A DNA stretch of 64,000 nucleotides from Ruminococcaceae bacterium D5 (GTDB lineage Bacteria > Bacillota > Clostridia > Oscillospirales > Ruminococcaceae): positions 1 through 64,000 of the forward strand of contig FORK01000012.1 in assembly GCA_900113995.1 (NCBI GenBank), written 5' to 3'. The notes below the pieces were generated by a model. The model saw nothing but the letters and a program-made list of their open reading frames with translations. It searched no databases and was not told where the DNA came from. Position numbers and translations under genes: made by a program. The number at the start of each line of letters is the position of its first letter. Within the stretch, counting starts at the first letter, position 1. This document shows, in pieces, positions 35,995 through 45,312 of this stretch.

Positions 35995-36120
35995 TTGTGC
36001 AGCCCCCTTTTTTGACACGGCAGATAAACTGCCGCTATCATTCCTATGCCGGAAGGGGTGCGGATAGACTAGCAGGAAAACAAAAAGGAGACGCTCAGGC
36101 GTCTCCGTAAAAGAATGGGA

Positions 36121-37188
36121 TTATCGCGCGTCGGAAACGGCGCGGATGCTCTGCAGCCCAGAGCGCATGATCAGACGGCGCGGCAGGGGATGATAAAGAA
36201 CGGGGGTTTTGAGGATCTTTCCGGCAAGGCGCAGCCGCAGGCGCCGGGTATTCTTTCGATAGCGGTTTCCCGTTTGGGAAAGGCCTCCAAGCAGCGCGGC
36301 GCAGGCGGCGCAGGCGCTGTCAAAGGCCCAGCTGATTCCCTCGAGCGAGCTGGGGCTGATCCATCCGGCCGCCTCACCGATCAGCAGCGCGCTGTCGTCT
36401 CCGTAACAGATTTCCCCGAGACGGCGCGGACGCAGCACCTCGCAGGCCTCAGTTTTGGCCGGGGTTCCGAACACAAAGCCAAAACGCCGGGCAAGCCGCT
36501 CTTTCTGCGCCTCAAAGACAGAGCGGCAGTTCTGCGGGGAAAAGGCTCCGCCGAAGATAAACCAGCGGTTCTTGGAGATTGACCAGGAGCAGCAGTCTCC
36601 GGCCTCGGGATCGAAGATGCAGGAATAGAAGGGGTGCTGGTCCTCACGCTCAAACCACTGCTGGACAGCGACATAGCGTCGCATCCGATGCCCGGGAAAG
36701 AGGCAGCGGCGCACCGCCGAATGGGCTCCGTCCGCTCCGATGATCCGCCGGGCGGAGAAAGCCTGTTCTGCTCCTCCCGGCGTCCGGCAGAGGATTGAGA
36801 AGCCGTCCGCCTCCCGCCGGACTGCGGCGGCCCTGGCTTCCAAGCGGTCCACTCCGGGGGGAATCAGTTCCATCAGCCAGCGGTCAAAGCGGCGGCGGTC
36901 GAGATTCAGATAAAATCGCTGGTAGTCCCGCACCAGCATGGAGGAAAGGTCGTAGGTCCGCACCGAGAAGATCTGAGGATCTACCAGCACATCCCGGGGA
37001 AGGGTCAGGTCAAAGCGCGCAAGCGATCTCTGTGCGTCGGGGGAAAGCAGCCCGCCGCAGGGCTTCTGAAAGCTGCCGGGAGCATCGCTTTTAGGATCGA
37101 TCAGCAGTACCGACAGCTTCCCCGCCAGAAGCCTTGCTGCGGTGCTTCCGCCCGGCCCGGCCCCGATAATGGCAACGTCGTAGCGCAT
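36121..37188 (-). CDS. Geranylgeranyl-reductase-like FAD oxidoreductase
   Basis: 355 residues. N-terminal Rossmann motif MRYDVAIIGAGPGGSTAARL, later RIIGADGAHSAVRR and GEAAGWISPSSLEGISWAFD, which are the three FAD-binding signatures of the geranylgeranyl reductase/PHBH group. The substrate is not evident; isoprenoid or quinone-like lipids are possible. ATG 37188 has AAAGGAGG. Monocistronic on the minus strand, divergent from purB. Confidence 0.88.
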   Translation of the reverse strand: MRYDVAIIGAGPGGSTAARLLAGKLSVLLIDPKSDAPGSFQKPCGGLLSPDAQRSLARFDLTLPRDVLVDPQIFSVRTYDLSSMLVRDYQRFYLNLDRRRFDRWLMELIPPGVDRLEARAAAVRREADGFSILCRTPGGAEQAFSARRIIGADGAHSAVRRCLFPGHRMRRYVAVQQWFEREDQHPFYSCIFDPEAGDCCSWSISKNRWFIFGGAFSPQNCRSVFEAQKERLARRFGFVFGTPAKTEACEVLRPRRLGEICYGDDSALLIGEAAGWISPSSLEGISWAFDSACAACAALLGGLSQTGNRYRKNTRRLRLRLAGKILKTPVLYHPLPRRLIMRSGLQSIRAVSDAR

Positions 37189-37360
37189 TGGAAAACCTCC
37201 TTTGGAAACGGTGAAGCAGATGGCTCCGCTTTTGCGGCGCCGGATCATCCGGCAGGGGAGGGGACGCCGCGTCCCGCTTCGATTGTAGCACGCCGGGGCG
37301 GGAAAATCCATCCGCGCGGGATAAAATCCCCCCGATTCGCACTTTTTCTCGCGAAATCCG

Positions 37361-37389
37361 TTGATGCAGGGGCGGTTTTGTAGTAGAAT
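37361..37389 (+). promoter_or_regulatory. Promoter of purB
   Basis: TTGATG, a 17-base spacer and TAGAAT (37384-37389), 40 bases before the start codon. Confidence 0.7.
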
Positions 37390-37428
37390 CGTAGGGTACT
37401 GAACACATGGACAGGAGGAATCGGCTTT

Positions 37429-38859
37429 ATGTATTCCAAATTCGAAAGTCCCTTTTCAACGCGCTATGCCAGCGACGAGATGCAGTATCTTTTTTCGGCG
37501 GACATGAAGTTCCGCACATGGAGAAAGCTCTGGATCGCATTGGCCCGCGCCGAGCAGGCGGAGGGGCTCGACATCACCGACGAGCAGATTGCCGAGCTTG
37601 AGGCCCACGCAGAGGACATCAATTATGATGTGGCCGAGGCACGCGAGCGGGAGGTCCGGCACGATGTAATGAGCCACGTCTATGCCTATGGGGTGCAGTG
37701 CCCCAAGGCGAAGGGGATCATCCATTTGGGCGCGACAAGCTGCTATGTCGGGGATAACACCGATATCATCATCATGCGCGAAGCGCTGCGCTTGGTGCGC
37801 ACCAAGGTCATCAACGTCCTCGCACTGCTTGCACGCTTCGCGCGGGAGCACAAGGCGCAGCCCGCGCTGGCCTACACCCACCTGCAGCCCGCCCAGCTCA
37901 CGACGGTGGGCAAACGGGCCACCCTCTGGATGAACGAATTTCTGATGGATCTCGAGGAGCTTGACCACCGGATCGCCAGCCTCCGGCTGCGCGGCGCCAA
38001 GGGGACTACCGGGACGCAGGCGAGCTTCTGCGAGCTGTTTGGCGGCGATTCCGAAAAGATCAAGCGGATGGAGCGCCGCATTGCCGCAGAGATGGGGTTT
38101 GATGCGGTGGTTCCGGTCTGCGGTCAGACCTATTCGCGCAAGGTCGATGCGCAGGTGGTCGATGTCCTGTCCGGCATTGCGCAGTCGGCGTCGAAGTTCG
38201 GCAACGACATGCGCCTTCTCCAGAACTTTAAGGAGATGGAGGAACCGTTCGAAAAGCATCAGATCGGCTCGAGTGCAATGCCCTATAAGCGCAATCCGAT
38301 GCGCTGTGAGCGGATCTGCGCGCTGGCCCGCTATGTTATTGCCGACAGCGTCAACCCGGCGCTGACTGCCTCGGTGCAATGGTTTGAACGAACCCTCGAT
38401 GATTCAGCCAACAAGAGGATCGCGGTCAGCGAGGCGTTTCTGGCGGTTGACGCGATCCTCCAGATCATGCTCAACGTCTGCGATGGACTGGTTGTTTATC
38501 CGAAGGTTGTCGAAGCCAGGGTGATGGCCGAGCTTCCGTTCATGGCGACCGAGAACATCATGATGCGCGCCGTCAAGAAGGGCGGAGACCGTCAGGAGCT
38601 GCACGAACGCCTGCGCCGGCACTCGCTGGCCGCCGCAAAGGTGGTCAAGGAGGAGGGCGGGAAAAACGATCTCATCGAACGGATCGCCGCCGATGCATCC
38701 TTTGGTCTGACCATGGAAGAGCTTTCCGAGATTATGCATCCCGCGCTCTTTGTCGGCCGCGCGCCCGAGCAGGTCGCCGAATTTCTGGAACACGATATTG
38801 ACCCGCTGCTTGCACAGAATCAGGAGATTCTCGGCGCAAAGGCCGAACTCAAGGTTTGA
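37429..38859 (+). CDS. purB: Adenylosuccinate lyase
   Basis: A 476-residue fumarase-superfamily enzyme that acts twice in purine synthesis (SAICAR to AICAR, and adenylosuccinate to AMP). The signature SSAMPYKRNPMRCER, the TSCYVGDNTD helix, and THLQPAQLTTVGKRA (general acid His) are present. Length is normal. AGGAGG lies upstream of ATG 37429. guaA is about 35 kb away, so purine genes are scattered. Confidence 0.97.
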   Translation: MYSKFESPFSTRYASDEMQYLFSADMKFRTWRKLWIALARAEQAEGLDITDEQIAELEAHAEDINYDVAEAREREVRHDVMSHVYAYGVQCPKAKGIIHLGATSCYVGDNTDIIIMREALRLVRTKVINVLALLARFAREHKAQPALAYTHLQPAQLTTVGKRATLWMNEFLMDLEELDHRIASLRLRGAKGTTGTQASFCELFGGDSEKIKRMERRIAAEMGFDAVVPVCGQTYSRKVDAQVVDVLSGIAQSASKFGNDMRLLQNFKEMEEPFEKHQIGSSAMPYKRNPMRCERICALARYVIADSVNPALTASVQWFERTLDDSANKRIAVSEAFLAVDAILQIMLNVCDGLVVYPKVVEARVMAELPFMATENIMMRAVKKGGDRQELHERLRRHSLAAAKVVKEEGGKNDLIERIAADASFGLTMEELSEIMHPALFVGRAPEQVAEFLEHDIDPLLAQNQEILGAKAELKV

Positions 38860-38899
38860 TTCCGGCGTTTGGCGGACCGGATTTGGGGGCATTCTTTCG

Positions 38900-38928
38900 T
38901 TGACATTCCCCTGCGATTCTCCTATAAT
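38900..38928 (+). promoter_or_regulatory. Consensus sigma-A promoter upstream of secDF
   Basis: TTGACA (38900-38905), a 17-base spacer and TATAAT (38923-38928): both hexamers are perfect. It produces a leader of about 280 bases before secD. Confidence 0.9.
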
Positions 38929-38967
38929 ATAGGGTATTGATGCCGAGTGGACGCTGCGCTTTTGGCT

Positions 38968-39014
38968 GCCGTTTCCCGCCACCCAAGGAACGGCGGCCAT
39001 GAGCGCCGCTTTTT
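38968..39014 (+). promoter_or_regulatory. Possible attenuator in the secDF leader
   Basis: GCGGC (38993-38997) and GCCGC (39005-39009) form a short stem followed directly by TTTTT. Its 5' arm overlaps GGAACGGC (38987-38994), which can pair instead with GCCGTTTCC (38968-38976). The two folds exclude each other, as in an attenuator. The effector is unknown. Confidence 0.4.
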
Positions 39015-39042
39015 CCTGTCAAAAGATCAGCGACATCCCGGG

Positions 39043-39165
39043 GCTTTGCTCTGACCGTCGGAACCGATGCGGGGCCAAGCGGCGCTTTCCAAGCTTCGTT
39101 CTGACTGTCGGACCGATGCAAGGTCAAGCGGCGTCCCCGAGGCTTCGCTTTGGCTGCGAAACGGA
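39043..39165 (+). repeat. Tandem repeat of about 50 bp
   Basis: Two and a half units start near 39043, 39093 and 39142 and share GCTTYGYTCTGAC-GTCGG, ACCGATGC and CAAGCGGCG. Located in the purB-secD gap, downstream of the secDF promoter. Confidence 0.7.
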
Positions 39166-39212
39166 CACAAAAACAGGGATGCTCGGCTAAAACACAAACT
39201 GGAGGCAAGACT

Positions 39213-40613
39213 GTGAAAAAGGTTGGAAAACCCGTGTTTTTCATCATCGTACTGCTGATTGCTGCGATGGGCTATTTGACCGTTGCTGGGGTAACCACCG
39301 TCTACGGCGACAGCACTACCCGTGCAATCAAGGGCATTGACGATGTGCGCTGGGGCATCGATATCCGCGGAGGCGTCGATGTCACCTTCTCTCCGCCGGA
39401 GGGCGTAACCGCAACCGCCGAGGAGATGGACGCCGCCGAATCAATTATTCAGGTCCGGCTGGTCAGCCAGAATATCACCGACAGCGAGGTCTACACCGAC
39501 CACGACAAGAACCGCATTATTGTGCGCTTCCCGTGGAAGGCCGACGAGACCGAATTCAACCCCGAGCAGGCCATCGCCGAACTCGGCGCGATGGCGAACC
39601 TCACCTTCCGCGAGGGGGCCAATATCGGACCTGACGGCAAGCCCGCCGGCGATACCCTGAATAAGCCTGTGCTGGAAGGCAAGGATATCGAATCCGCGAC
39701 CGCCGTTTACAGCACCGCCAACAGCGCCGGCACCCCCGAATATGGGGTGGAGCTGAAGCTCAAGGAATCCGGCAAGCAGAAGTTTGCCGAGGCCACTGGG
39801 CGTCTGATCGGTCAGCCGATCTCGATCTGGATGGACGAGACGCTGATTTCGGCTCCCACCGTCAGAAATCAGATCAACGACGGCATCGCCCAGATTACAG
39901 GCCAGTTCACCTCGCAGGAGGCGACCGATCTCGCCAATAAGATCAACGCGGGTGCGCTGCCCTTTGCGCTGGTCACCGAGAATTACAACACCATCTCCCC
40001 GACCCTTGGCGCGGGCGCCAAGGACGCCATGATGATGGCGGGGGCCATCGCCTTTGCAGTCGTCGCGGCCATCATGCTGGTCTGCTACCGGCTGCCCGGT
40101 TTGGTGGCGATTATCGCACTGGCCGGACAGGTGATCCTGATGATCGCTTCGATTACCGGATTCTTCTCGGTGTTCCCGTCCTTTACGCTGACCCTGCCTG
40201 GGATCGCCGGCATCATTTTGGCGATTGGCTTCGGTGTCGACGCCAACATCATCACCGCCGAACGCATCAAGGAGGAGCTGGCCAACGGCCGTTCGCTCGA
40301 TTCCGCGGTGGATTCGGGCTTCAAGCGCGCCTTCTCCGCGATTCTGGACGGCAATGTGACGGTCATTATCGTCGCGATTATCCTGATGGGCTCGTTCGGG
40401 CCTCCCGACAGCCTGTTTGCCAGAATCCTTTCGCCGCTCTTCTTTATGTTCGGCACCTCCGCCGCCGGAACGATTTATTCGTTCGGCTACACCCTTCTGA
40501 TCGGCGTGCTCCTGAACCTGCTGATGGGCGTCCTCGCCTCGCGGCTGATGCTCAAGTCGGTTTCCCGTCAGAGCTGGGCGCGGAATCCTGCGCTCTACGG
40601 AGGTAAGAACTGA
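39213..40613 (+). CDS. secD: Protein translocase subunit SecD
   Basis: A 466-residue proton-driven accessory of the Sec machinery. One N-terminal membrane helix (about 6-26), a large extracytoplasmic domain starting WGIDIRGGVDVTFSPPEG, and a C-terminal five-helix RND domain with IAGIILAIGFGVDANIITAE RIKEE. The start is GTG 39213 with GGAGG seven bases upstream; a longer frame exists but crosses the leader. Overlaps secF by one base. Confidence 0.95.
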   Translation: MKKVGKPVFFIIVLLIAAMGYLTVAGVTTVYGDSTTRAIKGIDDVRWGIDIRGGVDVTFSPPEGVTATAEEMDAAESIIQVRLVSQNITDSEVYTDHDKNRIIVRFPWKADETEFNPEQAIAELGAMANLTFREGANIGPDGKPAGDTLNKPVLEGKDIESATAVYSTANSAGTPEYGVELKLKESGKQKFAEATGRLIGQPISIWMDETLISAPTVRNQINDGIAQITGQFTSQEATDLANKINAGALPFALVTENYNTISPTLGAGAKDAMMMAGAIAFAVVAAIMLVCYRLPGLVAIIALAGQVILMIASITGFFSVFPSFTLTLPGIAGIILAIGFGVDANIITAERIKEELANGRSLDSAVDSGFKRAFSAILDGNVTVIIVAIILMGSFGPPDSLFARILSPLFFMFGTSAAGTIYSFGYTLLIGVLLNLLMGVLASRLMLKSVSRQSWARNPALYGGKN

Positions 40614-41533
40614 TGAAAAACTGGAATATTAACTTCTTTGCACATCGTAAATATTACTTCACGATCTCGATCATGCTGATCGTCGTCATGTTCGCGTGCG
40701 CGCTTGTCTTCGGGGTCAACCTTGACATCCAGTTCAAGGGCGGCGCGCTGCTGACCTATTCCTACACCGGGGATCTTGATGCCCCCGCCTTCCAGAAGGC
40801 CGCCGAGAAAGTTCTTGGACAGAGTGTCTCCATGCAGGAATCCACCGATATCGCGACCGGCAAACGGAATATTGTGCTTTCGCTGCCGACCAGCGAAGGA
40901 ATTGACGCCGAGCGTCAGGCTGCCCTTGCGGCGGCATTGAATGAACAGTTCTCCGGCAATGAGATTGAAACCGCCTCGATCAGCGTCGTGAACCCGACGA
41001 TCGGCGGGGAGTTCCTCGCCAAGTGTCTGGTGGCGATCGGCTTTGCAGCCCTGCTGATGGTCTTTTATGTCAGCTTCCGCTTCCGCCGGATCGGCGGCTG
41101 GTCGGCCGGCGTGACCGCTGTGGTTGCTCTGGTCCATGATATTCTGATGGTTTTTGCCGTCTTTGTGATCGGGCGTATCTCGCTCAACGCCAATTTTATC
41201 GCCGTCTGTCTGACGATTTTGGGCTACTCCCTCAACGATACCATCGTAATTTATGACCGGATTCGTGAGAACCGCCGGATCTACGGCACCTCCATGCCGG
41301 TGGAAGATCTGGTCAACCTGAGCCTGAACCAGTCGATGACCCGTTCGCTGCTCACCAGCGTGACCACCGCCTCGGCGATGGTTGTGGTTTCGCTTGTGGC
41401 GCTGCTCTACAACGTTAACACGATCCTTTCCTTCTCCTTCCCGATGATCATCGGTATGGTTTCGGGCTTCTATTCTTCTGTGTGCATCGCACCCGCTCTC
41501 TGGACCATGTGGCAGAAAAAGAAAGCGGCATAA
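40613..41533 (+). CDS. secF: Protein translocase subunit SecF
   Basis: 306 residues with the SecF hallmarks: N-terminal helix, VNLDIQFKGGALLTYSYTG at the start of the periplasmic domain, and LGYSLNDTIVIYDRIREN in the membrane domain. Starts inside the secD stop (TGATG), with GGAGG upstream, so it is translationally coupled. Together with SecD it pulls exported proteins through SecYEG. Confidence 0.96.
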   Translation: MKNWNINFFAHRKYYFTISIMLIVVMFACALVFGVNLDIQFKGGALLTYSYTGDLDAPAFQKAAEKVLGQSVSMQESTDIATGKRNIVLSLPTSEGIDAERQAALAAALNEQFSGNEIETASISVVNPTIGGEFLAKCLVAIGFAALLMVFYVSFRFRRIGGWSAGVTAVVALVHDILMVFAVFVIGRISLNANFIAVCLTILGYSLNDTIVIYDRIRENRRIYGTSMPVEDLVNLSLNQSMTRSLLTSVTTASAMVVVSLVALLYNVNTILSFSFPMIIGMVSGFYSSVCIAPALWTMWQKKKAA

Positions 41534-41544
41534 TTTTTTACACC

Positions 41545-41600
41545 AACGGCCGCCGCCCGGGAAATCTGTCGGAATTCCCGCCGGCGGCCGTTCCTTTTAT
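41545..41600 (+). terminator. Terminator of secDF
   Basis: AACGGCCGCCG and CGGCGGCCGTT form an 11-bp stem, followed by CCTTTTAT, starting 12 bases past the secF stop. Confidence 0.75.
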
Positions 41601-41621
41601 ATGCTTCAGCGATGTAAGAAT

Positions 41622-41850
41622 CCCCAGTTCTGCTGAGGAGAGTAAAAAAGCTTTCGCTTCAAGCATCGAGCGAAGCGAGAAACGAACGACAACTTTACGA
41701 TTATCAAAAAGTTGCCGTTGGAACAGCAATCGCCTGTTTACGGGCTGCCGTGCATGTGATGCAAGAGACAGATTATTCAGTGCCTCTTGAGAGGCTTGCC
41801 GGTATGAAGACCTTCTGGGGCTTACGCAAGCCCCCCGGTTTAACCGAGGT
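41622..41850 (+). repeat. Dispersed IS200-derived repeat, copy D
   Basis: Shares AAAAAGCTTTCGCTTCAAG with copy C and GTGCCTCTTGAG-GCTTGCCGG with the right end of the IS200-like element. Internal hairpins include AACGACAACTTT with AAAGTTGCCGTT; its A-C mismatch becomes G-U on the minus strand. GGGGCTT-ACGC-AAGCCCC follows, and CGGTT-T-AACCG near the right end (41836-41846). No coding sequence. Confidence 0.8.
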
Positions 41851-41886
41851 CATGACTCCGGTATTTCATGAAAAAGGAGGAATTTT

Positions 41887-42660
41887 ATGCGGGCGGGCGT
41901 ATCCACGTCCTGTCTCTTCCCGATGCTGATTGAGGAGGCGCTTGACCACCTGCTTTCCATGGGGATTCGGACAGTCGAGGTGTTCCTCAATACCGAAAGC
42001 GAGAGGGTTCCCGCTTTTGCGCGTCTGCTGCGGGAAAAGGCCGATGCGGCCGGCGCGCAGATTGTCTCTGTACATCCCTATTCCTCTGAGTACGAAGGAA
42101 TTCGGTTCTTTACCAAATATCCGCGCCGCTACCTCGATTCGATCGAGGATTACCGGCGCTACTTTGAATTCTGCAACATTGTCGGCGCGAAAATTCTCGT
42201 GTTCCACGGCCTGCGGGAGTTTATTCCGGCGGCACATGCCCTCTATTTTGAGCGGTTTGCGGGGCTGATGCAGGTGGGCCGTCAATACGGTGTGGAGGTA
42301 TGCCAGGAAAACGTGGCGCGCTTCTACAGCGGAAAGGCCCAGTTCCTTGCCGAGATGATACGTGCAATCCCTGACGCCGGACTCGTGATCGACCTGAAAC
42401 AGGCGCTGCGCGCAGGGGAGGAACCGATGGAGATGCTCCGGCTGGCGGGGAAAAATCTTCGGCATGTCCATGTGAGCGACCATGATTCCGCGCACGACTG
42501 CCTTGCGCCCGGTACAGGCGAAGCCGATTTTGCACAGATGGCCGGCATCCTGCGCGGGGCCGGTTACCAGGGAGATGTCATCATCGAACTGTATCGCAGC
42601 AATTATGGGGAGGAAGAGCAGCTGGCAAAAAGCTGCCGGTTTCTTCAGAGCCTTTCGTGA
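41887..42660 (+). CDS. TIM-barrel sugar phosphate isomerase/epimerase-like protein
   Basis: 257 residues of the xylose isomerase-like/AP endonuclease 2 superfamily. GVSTSCLFPMLIEEALDHLL, ILVFHGL, VEVCQENV, LVIDLKQAL, HVHVSDHD and VIIELYR are the barrel strands with metal-binding Glu, Asp, His and Glu. Neighbours do not define a pathway. AAGGAGG before ATG 41887. Followed by a strong terminator. Confidence 0.85.
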   Translation: MRAGVSTSCLFPMLIEEALDHLLSMGIRTVEVFLNTESERVPAFARLLREKADAAGAQIVSVHPYSSEYEGIRFFTKYPRRYLDSIEDYRRYFEFCNIVGAKILVFHGLREFIPAAHALYFERFAGLMQVGRQYGVEVCQENVARFYSGKAQFLAEMIRAIPDAGLVIDLKQALRAGEEPMEMLRLAGKNLRHVHVSDHDSAHDCLAPGTGEADFAQMAGILRGAGYQGDVIIELYRSNYGEEEQLAKSCRFLQSLS

Positions 42661-42718
42661 AAATAACAGAGCCTTCTGCACATTTTGAGTGAAAATGCGC
42701 AGAAGGCTCTGTTATTTT
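42661..42718 (+). terminator. Terminator after the TIM-barrel gene
   Basis: A stem of over 20 bp: AACAGAGCCTTCTGC pairs with GCAGAAGGCTCTGTT, extended by CATTTT/AAAATG, then ATTTTGT. Confidence 0.9.
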
Positions 42719-42771
42719 GTCTCTTGTTGAAATTACAAGAACGGAAAGGGAAAAATTGGTTATTTTGTAAA

Positions 42772-42800
42772 TTTCCAATAAAAGTAAAATATGATATAAT
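42772..42800 (+). promoter_or_regulatory. Promoter of the 98-residue gene
   Basis: TTTCCA, a 17-base spacer and a perfect TATAAT (42795-42800) in AT-rich sequence. Confidence 0.55.
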
Positions 42801-42826
42801 CAGTAAAAAATTGGAAGGAGATCTTT

Positions 42827-43123
42827 ATGGACCGCTTACAGCAGTTTTTAAATGCCAGCCTGCCGCTCCGCTATGATACAGTCTTTTCGATTGGAGTTCG
42901 CGAAGACGGTTCGGTCTGTCTTCTCGGCGGAGTAGCGGCCTATAATGCTTCCGGGGAGCAGGTGGCGCTGGTTTCGGGCTTTGACTGTGACCACCATAAG
43001 ATTGTTGAACTGGCCCAGCGGTATACCCGCCTTCAGCCCGATCCCACCGAGCTGACGGCGCTGACCGTCCGGCGCCTCGGCAGAAGGCCTTTCTACCGCG
43101 TTTCTCTGTGTAGGAAATCATAA
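42827..43123 (+). CDS. Conserved small hypothetical protein
   Basis: 98 residues with GGAAGGAG before the ATG. Beta-rich N-terminus ([20 protein letters not shown]), then [25 protein letters not shown]. The layout is like the DUF6514 family of Clostridia (a short soluble protein with an N-terminal strand meander and a helix near PDP.EL), but I hold that match at low confidence. Cytoplasmic, function unknown. Its own promoter and terminator flank suggest a single-gene unit ahead of nrdR. Confidence 0.65.
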   Translation: MDRLQQFLNASLPLRYDTVFSIGVREDGSVCLLGGVAAYNASGEQVALVSGFDCDHHKIVELAQRYTRLQPDPTELTALTVRRLGRRPFYRVSLCRKS

Positions 43124-43164
43124 AAAACAGAAGGGATAATTTCCCGGGAAAAGTTCGCGCGGCG

Positions 43165-43193
43165 TTGCAAGGCGTGACCGGACATGCTATACT
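43165..43193 (+). promoter_or_regulatory. Sigma-A promoter of nrdR
   Basis: TTGCAA (43165-43170), a 17-base spacer and TATACT (43188-43193). The transcript has a leader of about 180 bases with no recognised element. Confidence 0.8.
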
Positions 43194-43377
43194 CATCTTG
43201 ACGAAAAGCTCCTCTCCATTCGGCGGTGCATCCTGTCGGACCGAATTGCCGCCTCTGCGCGCCGGAAGGAAAGGATCCGTCCCGGGCTGCTGGCCCCGCC
43301 TTTCGCATGCGGAGCGGCCGGCTCCATTCCGGACTTGGCCCGGAATCGCTGAAAAGGATACGGGGAGGAATCAAAAG

Positions 43378-43878
43378 ATGAGATGCCCTTTTTGCTCCTA
43401 CGGGGAAAGTAAGGTGGTTGACTCACGCCCTACCGACGATGGGGAAAGAATCCGGCGGCGGCGGGAATGCCTGAGATGCCAGCGGCGCTTTACCACCTAT
43501 GAGGCCATCGAGACGGTGCCGCTGATGGTGCTCAAAAAGGATGGATCGATCGAAGGCTTCGACCGGAATAAGCTTTTCAACAGCATGCTGCGCGCCTGCG
43601 AGAAACGACAGGTTTCGCTTTCCCAGATCGAGCGCGCCGTCGATGAAATCGAGCTGACTCTGCAAAACTCGCTCGCACGGGAATGCCCCAGCAGCCAGAT
43701 CGGCGAGATGGCAATGGAACAGCTCAAGACAATCGATGAAGCGGCTTATGTCAGGTTCGCTTCGGTCTACCGCCAGTTCAAGGATATCGGCTCCTTTATG
43801 GAAGAACTGAAGAATCTGCTGGCCCACAGCGCCGGGGAGAGCGAGTCCTCGGAAGGGCAGGGAAATAAGAAGGACTGA
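43378..43878 (+). CDS. nrdR: Ribonucleotide reductase regulator NrdR
   Basis: 166 residues. Four-cysteine zinc ribbon (C3, C6, C31, C34 in RCPFC and CLRC) followed by the ATP-cone, which senses dATP/ATP and controls nrd promoters. [19 protein letters not shown] is the conserved start. ATG 43378 with GGGGAGGA. A longer frame from 43165 is rejected. No nrd genes are near. Confidence 0.96.
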   Translation: MRCPFCSYGESKVVDSRPTDDGERIRRRRECLRCQRRFTTYEAIETVPLMVLKKDGSIEGFDRNKLFNSMLRACEKRQVSLSQIERAVDEIELTLQNSLARECPSSQIGEMAMEQLKTIDEAAYVRFASVYRQFKDIGSFMEELKNLLAHSAGESESSEGQGNKKD

Positions 43879-43891
43879 GTTGCCGCCGGAT

Positions 43892-44272
43892 TCAAAACAG
43901 ATTGGTCAGCCTGGGAGCCTGCAGCTCCCACAGCTCGGAAACATGGGAGGAAAGCTGGGAGAGAGCGGCAAGCAGCTCGCCCGTGTCTTCAACCTCATAC
44001 CAGATGGGAATCGCTGCCAAAACCGTGTCAATTGGCTCGCAGTTTGTCCGTCCGCAGAGAGCGACAAAGAAGGGGCGGTCCCGCTCCCAGCTTTGCAGGA
44101 AGCTTTCGAGCGAACGGCCGATTCGATTGCCGTCCTTTTCACGAACGGCAGTTTCTATCGCGGAGGCCTCACGGGAAAGCCGGTCGGTGGCCGATTGGAG
44201 TCCCCGCGACAGGAAGAAGCATCCTGACAGCAGGAGAATCAACAAAACGGCGGCAATTGCAGTGCGCTTCAT
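43892..44272 (-). CDS. DUF4363 protein
   Basis: 126 residues with an N-terminal hydrophobic segment (about 4-22, containing SGCFF, lipobox-like) and an exported helical domain. It has the DUF4363 pattern and is encoded, as usual, directly after a DUF421 gene, overlapping it by four bases (ATGA). Role unknown; probably works with DUF421 at the membrane. Confidence 0.8.
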   Translation of the reverse strand: MKRTAIAAVLLILLLSGCFFLSRGLQSATDRLSREASAIETAVREKDGNRIGRSLESFLQSWERDRPFFVALCGRTNCEPIDTVLAAIPIWYEVEDTGELLAALSQLSSHVSELWELQAPRLTNLF

Positions 44273-44958
44273 GCTTTTTTCTCCCTTTTGACAATGTGTA
44301 CCTCCGCGGCGCGGTTGCAGCTGAGCAGAAAAATGTCCTCGAGCTTGAGCTTCCGCTCGGTCAGCAGTTCCTTCAGCCAGCGTTCGCTGAGGTTGCAGTA
44401 GCCGAGCGCGTTGCGGTCAAGCTCTCCGTCCGCGACGACGATTACGGGAGGAGCTTCCGAGGCCGGAGGTTCAATGTCCAGCATCGAGAGGTCGCCGTTC
44501 GTGGCAGGACGTTTGGAAAATTTTGGGTAGATTGAAAGGCTGCCGTTGGTTTCCACAATGGCAAACAGCACTTCTGAAATGTCGAAGGTTCCGGAACTGC
44601 GCAGCATTTCCATGAGGTCGTCGATGGACCAGCGCAGGGAGCGCAGCTCCCGCTGGTCAACGGTGCCATCCCGTATGACGCACCGCGGATGGCCGATGAT
44701 GATGCCGCGCAGTTTTTTGCTTTTCAGAAGCAGCGCGGAGAAAAGCACCTCCAGACAGGCGAGCAGTGCGATCGAAAGCAGGCCGTTGATCATCGGAGAG
44801 CCGGGGTTTTCGATTGGGATTGCCGCAATATTGGAAACCATAATGGTGGTGACCAGCTCGGATGGCTGAAGCTCTCCGATTTGGCGTTTTCCCATAAACC
44901 GAAGCGAACAGGTGACCGCGATAAAGAGAATCATGGTCCTCCAGAGGGTGATCAGCAT
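44269..44958 (-). CDS. DUF421 (YetF/YcaP-type) membrane protein
   Basis: 229 residues. Three N-terminal helices including TCSLRFMGKRQIGELQPSEL, the conserved DUF421 signature, then a soluble C-terminal domain (LRGIIIGHPRCVIRDGTVDQ, SIDDLMEMLRSSGTFDISEV). Start 44958 is supported by GGAG eight bases upstream. Homologues in spore formers have been linked to germination and envelope functions; here the neighbours are spoIVB and spo0A. Function uncertain. Confidence 0.9.
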   Translation of the reverse strand: MLITLWRTMILFIAVTCSLRFMGKRQIGELQPSELVTTIMVSNIAAIPIENPGSPMINGLLSIALLACLEVLFSALLLKSKKLRGIIIGHPRCVIRDGTVDQRELRSLRWSIDDLMEMLRSSGTFDISEVLFAIVETNGSLSIYPKFSKRPATNGDLSMLDIEPPASEAPPVIVVADGELDRNALGYCNLSERWLKELLTERKLKLEDIFLLSCNRAAEVHIVKREKKA

Positions 44959-45312
44959 GAAACCGCTCCTTTTCTGAAAGATCGGCTGCATTTCTGTGCA
45001 GCATTTCAAAAGATATCTTTCCCGAAAAATTTTTGTTTCATCCCTTTAATCCGACCCGCCGCGCACATACTAATTCCATTGACGGCAGCAGAAAAAAGAA
45101 AAATTTGTCATTCAAAGATGAGGAAGCTTTTTGTTATTTTCCTCCCGTTCCCGGCCGCCTGCCGTTTTGATGCCGGTGCGTCTGGCAGGCGAAGCATAGT
45201 TTGCCTTTGGGCGGACTATTTGCCGCTTCTAAAGATACCGCCGCCGGCTCATTCTAAGATCGGGAGCGTGATCGCGCTTCCTAAAACGAATGAGGAAGAG
45301 GAGGTAGCGGCA
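44959..45312. other. Divergent intergenic region upstream of spoIVB
   Basis: Holds the 5' regions of the DUF421 gene (minus) and spoIVB (plus). An imperfect hairpin GCTGCA-TTTCTG-TGCAGC is near 44987-45004. No consensus sigma-A, sigma-F or sigma-G promoter was identified with confidence. Confidence 0.5.
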
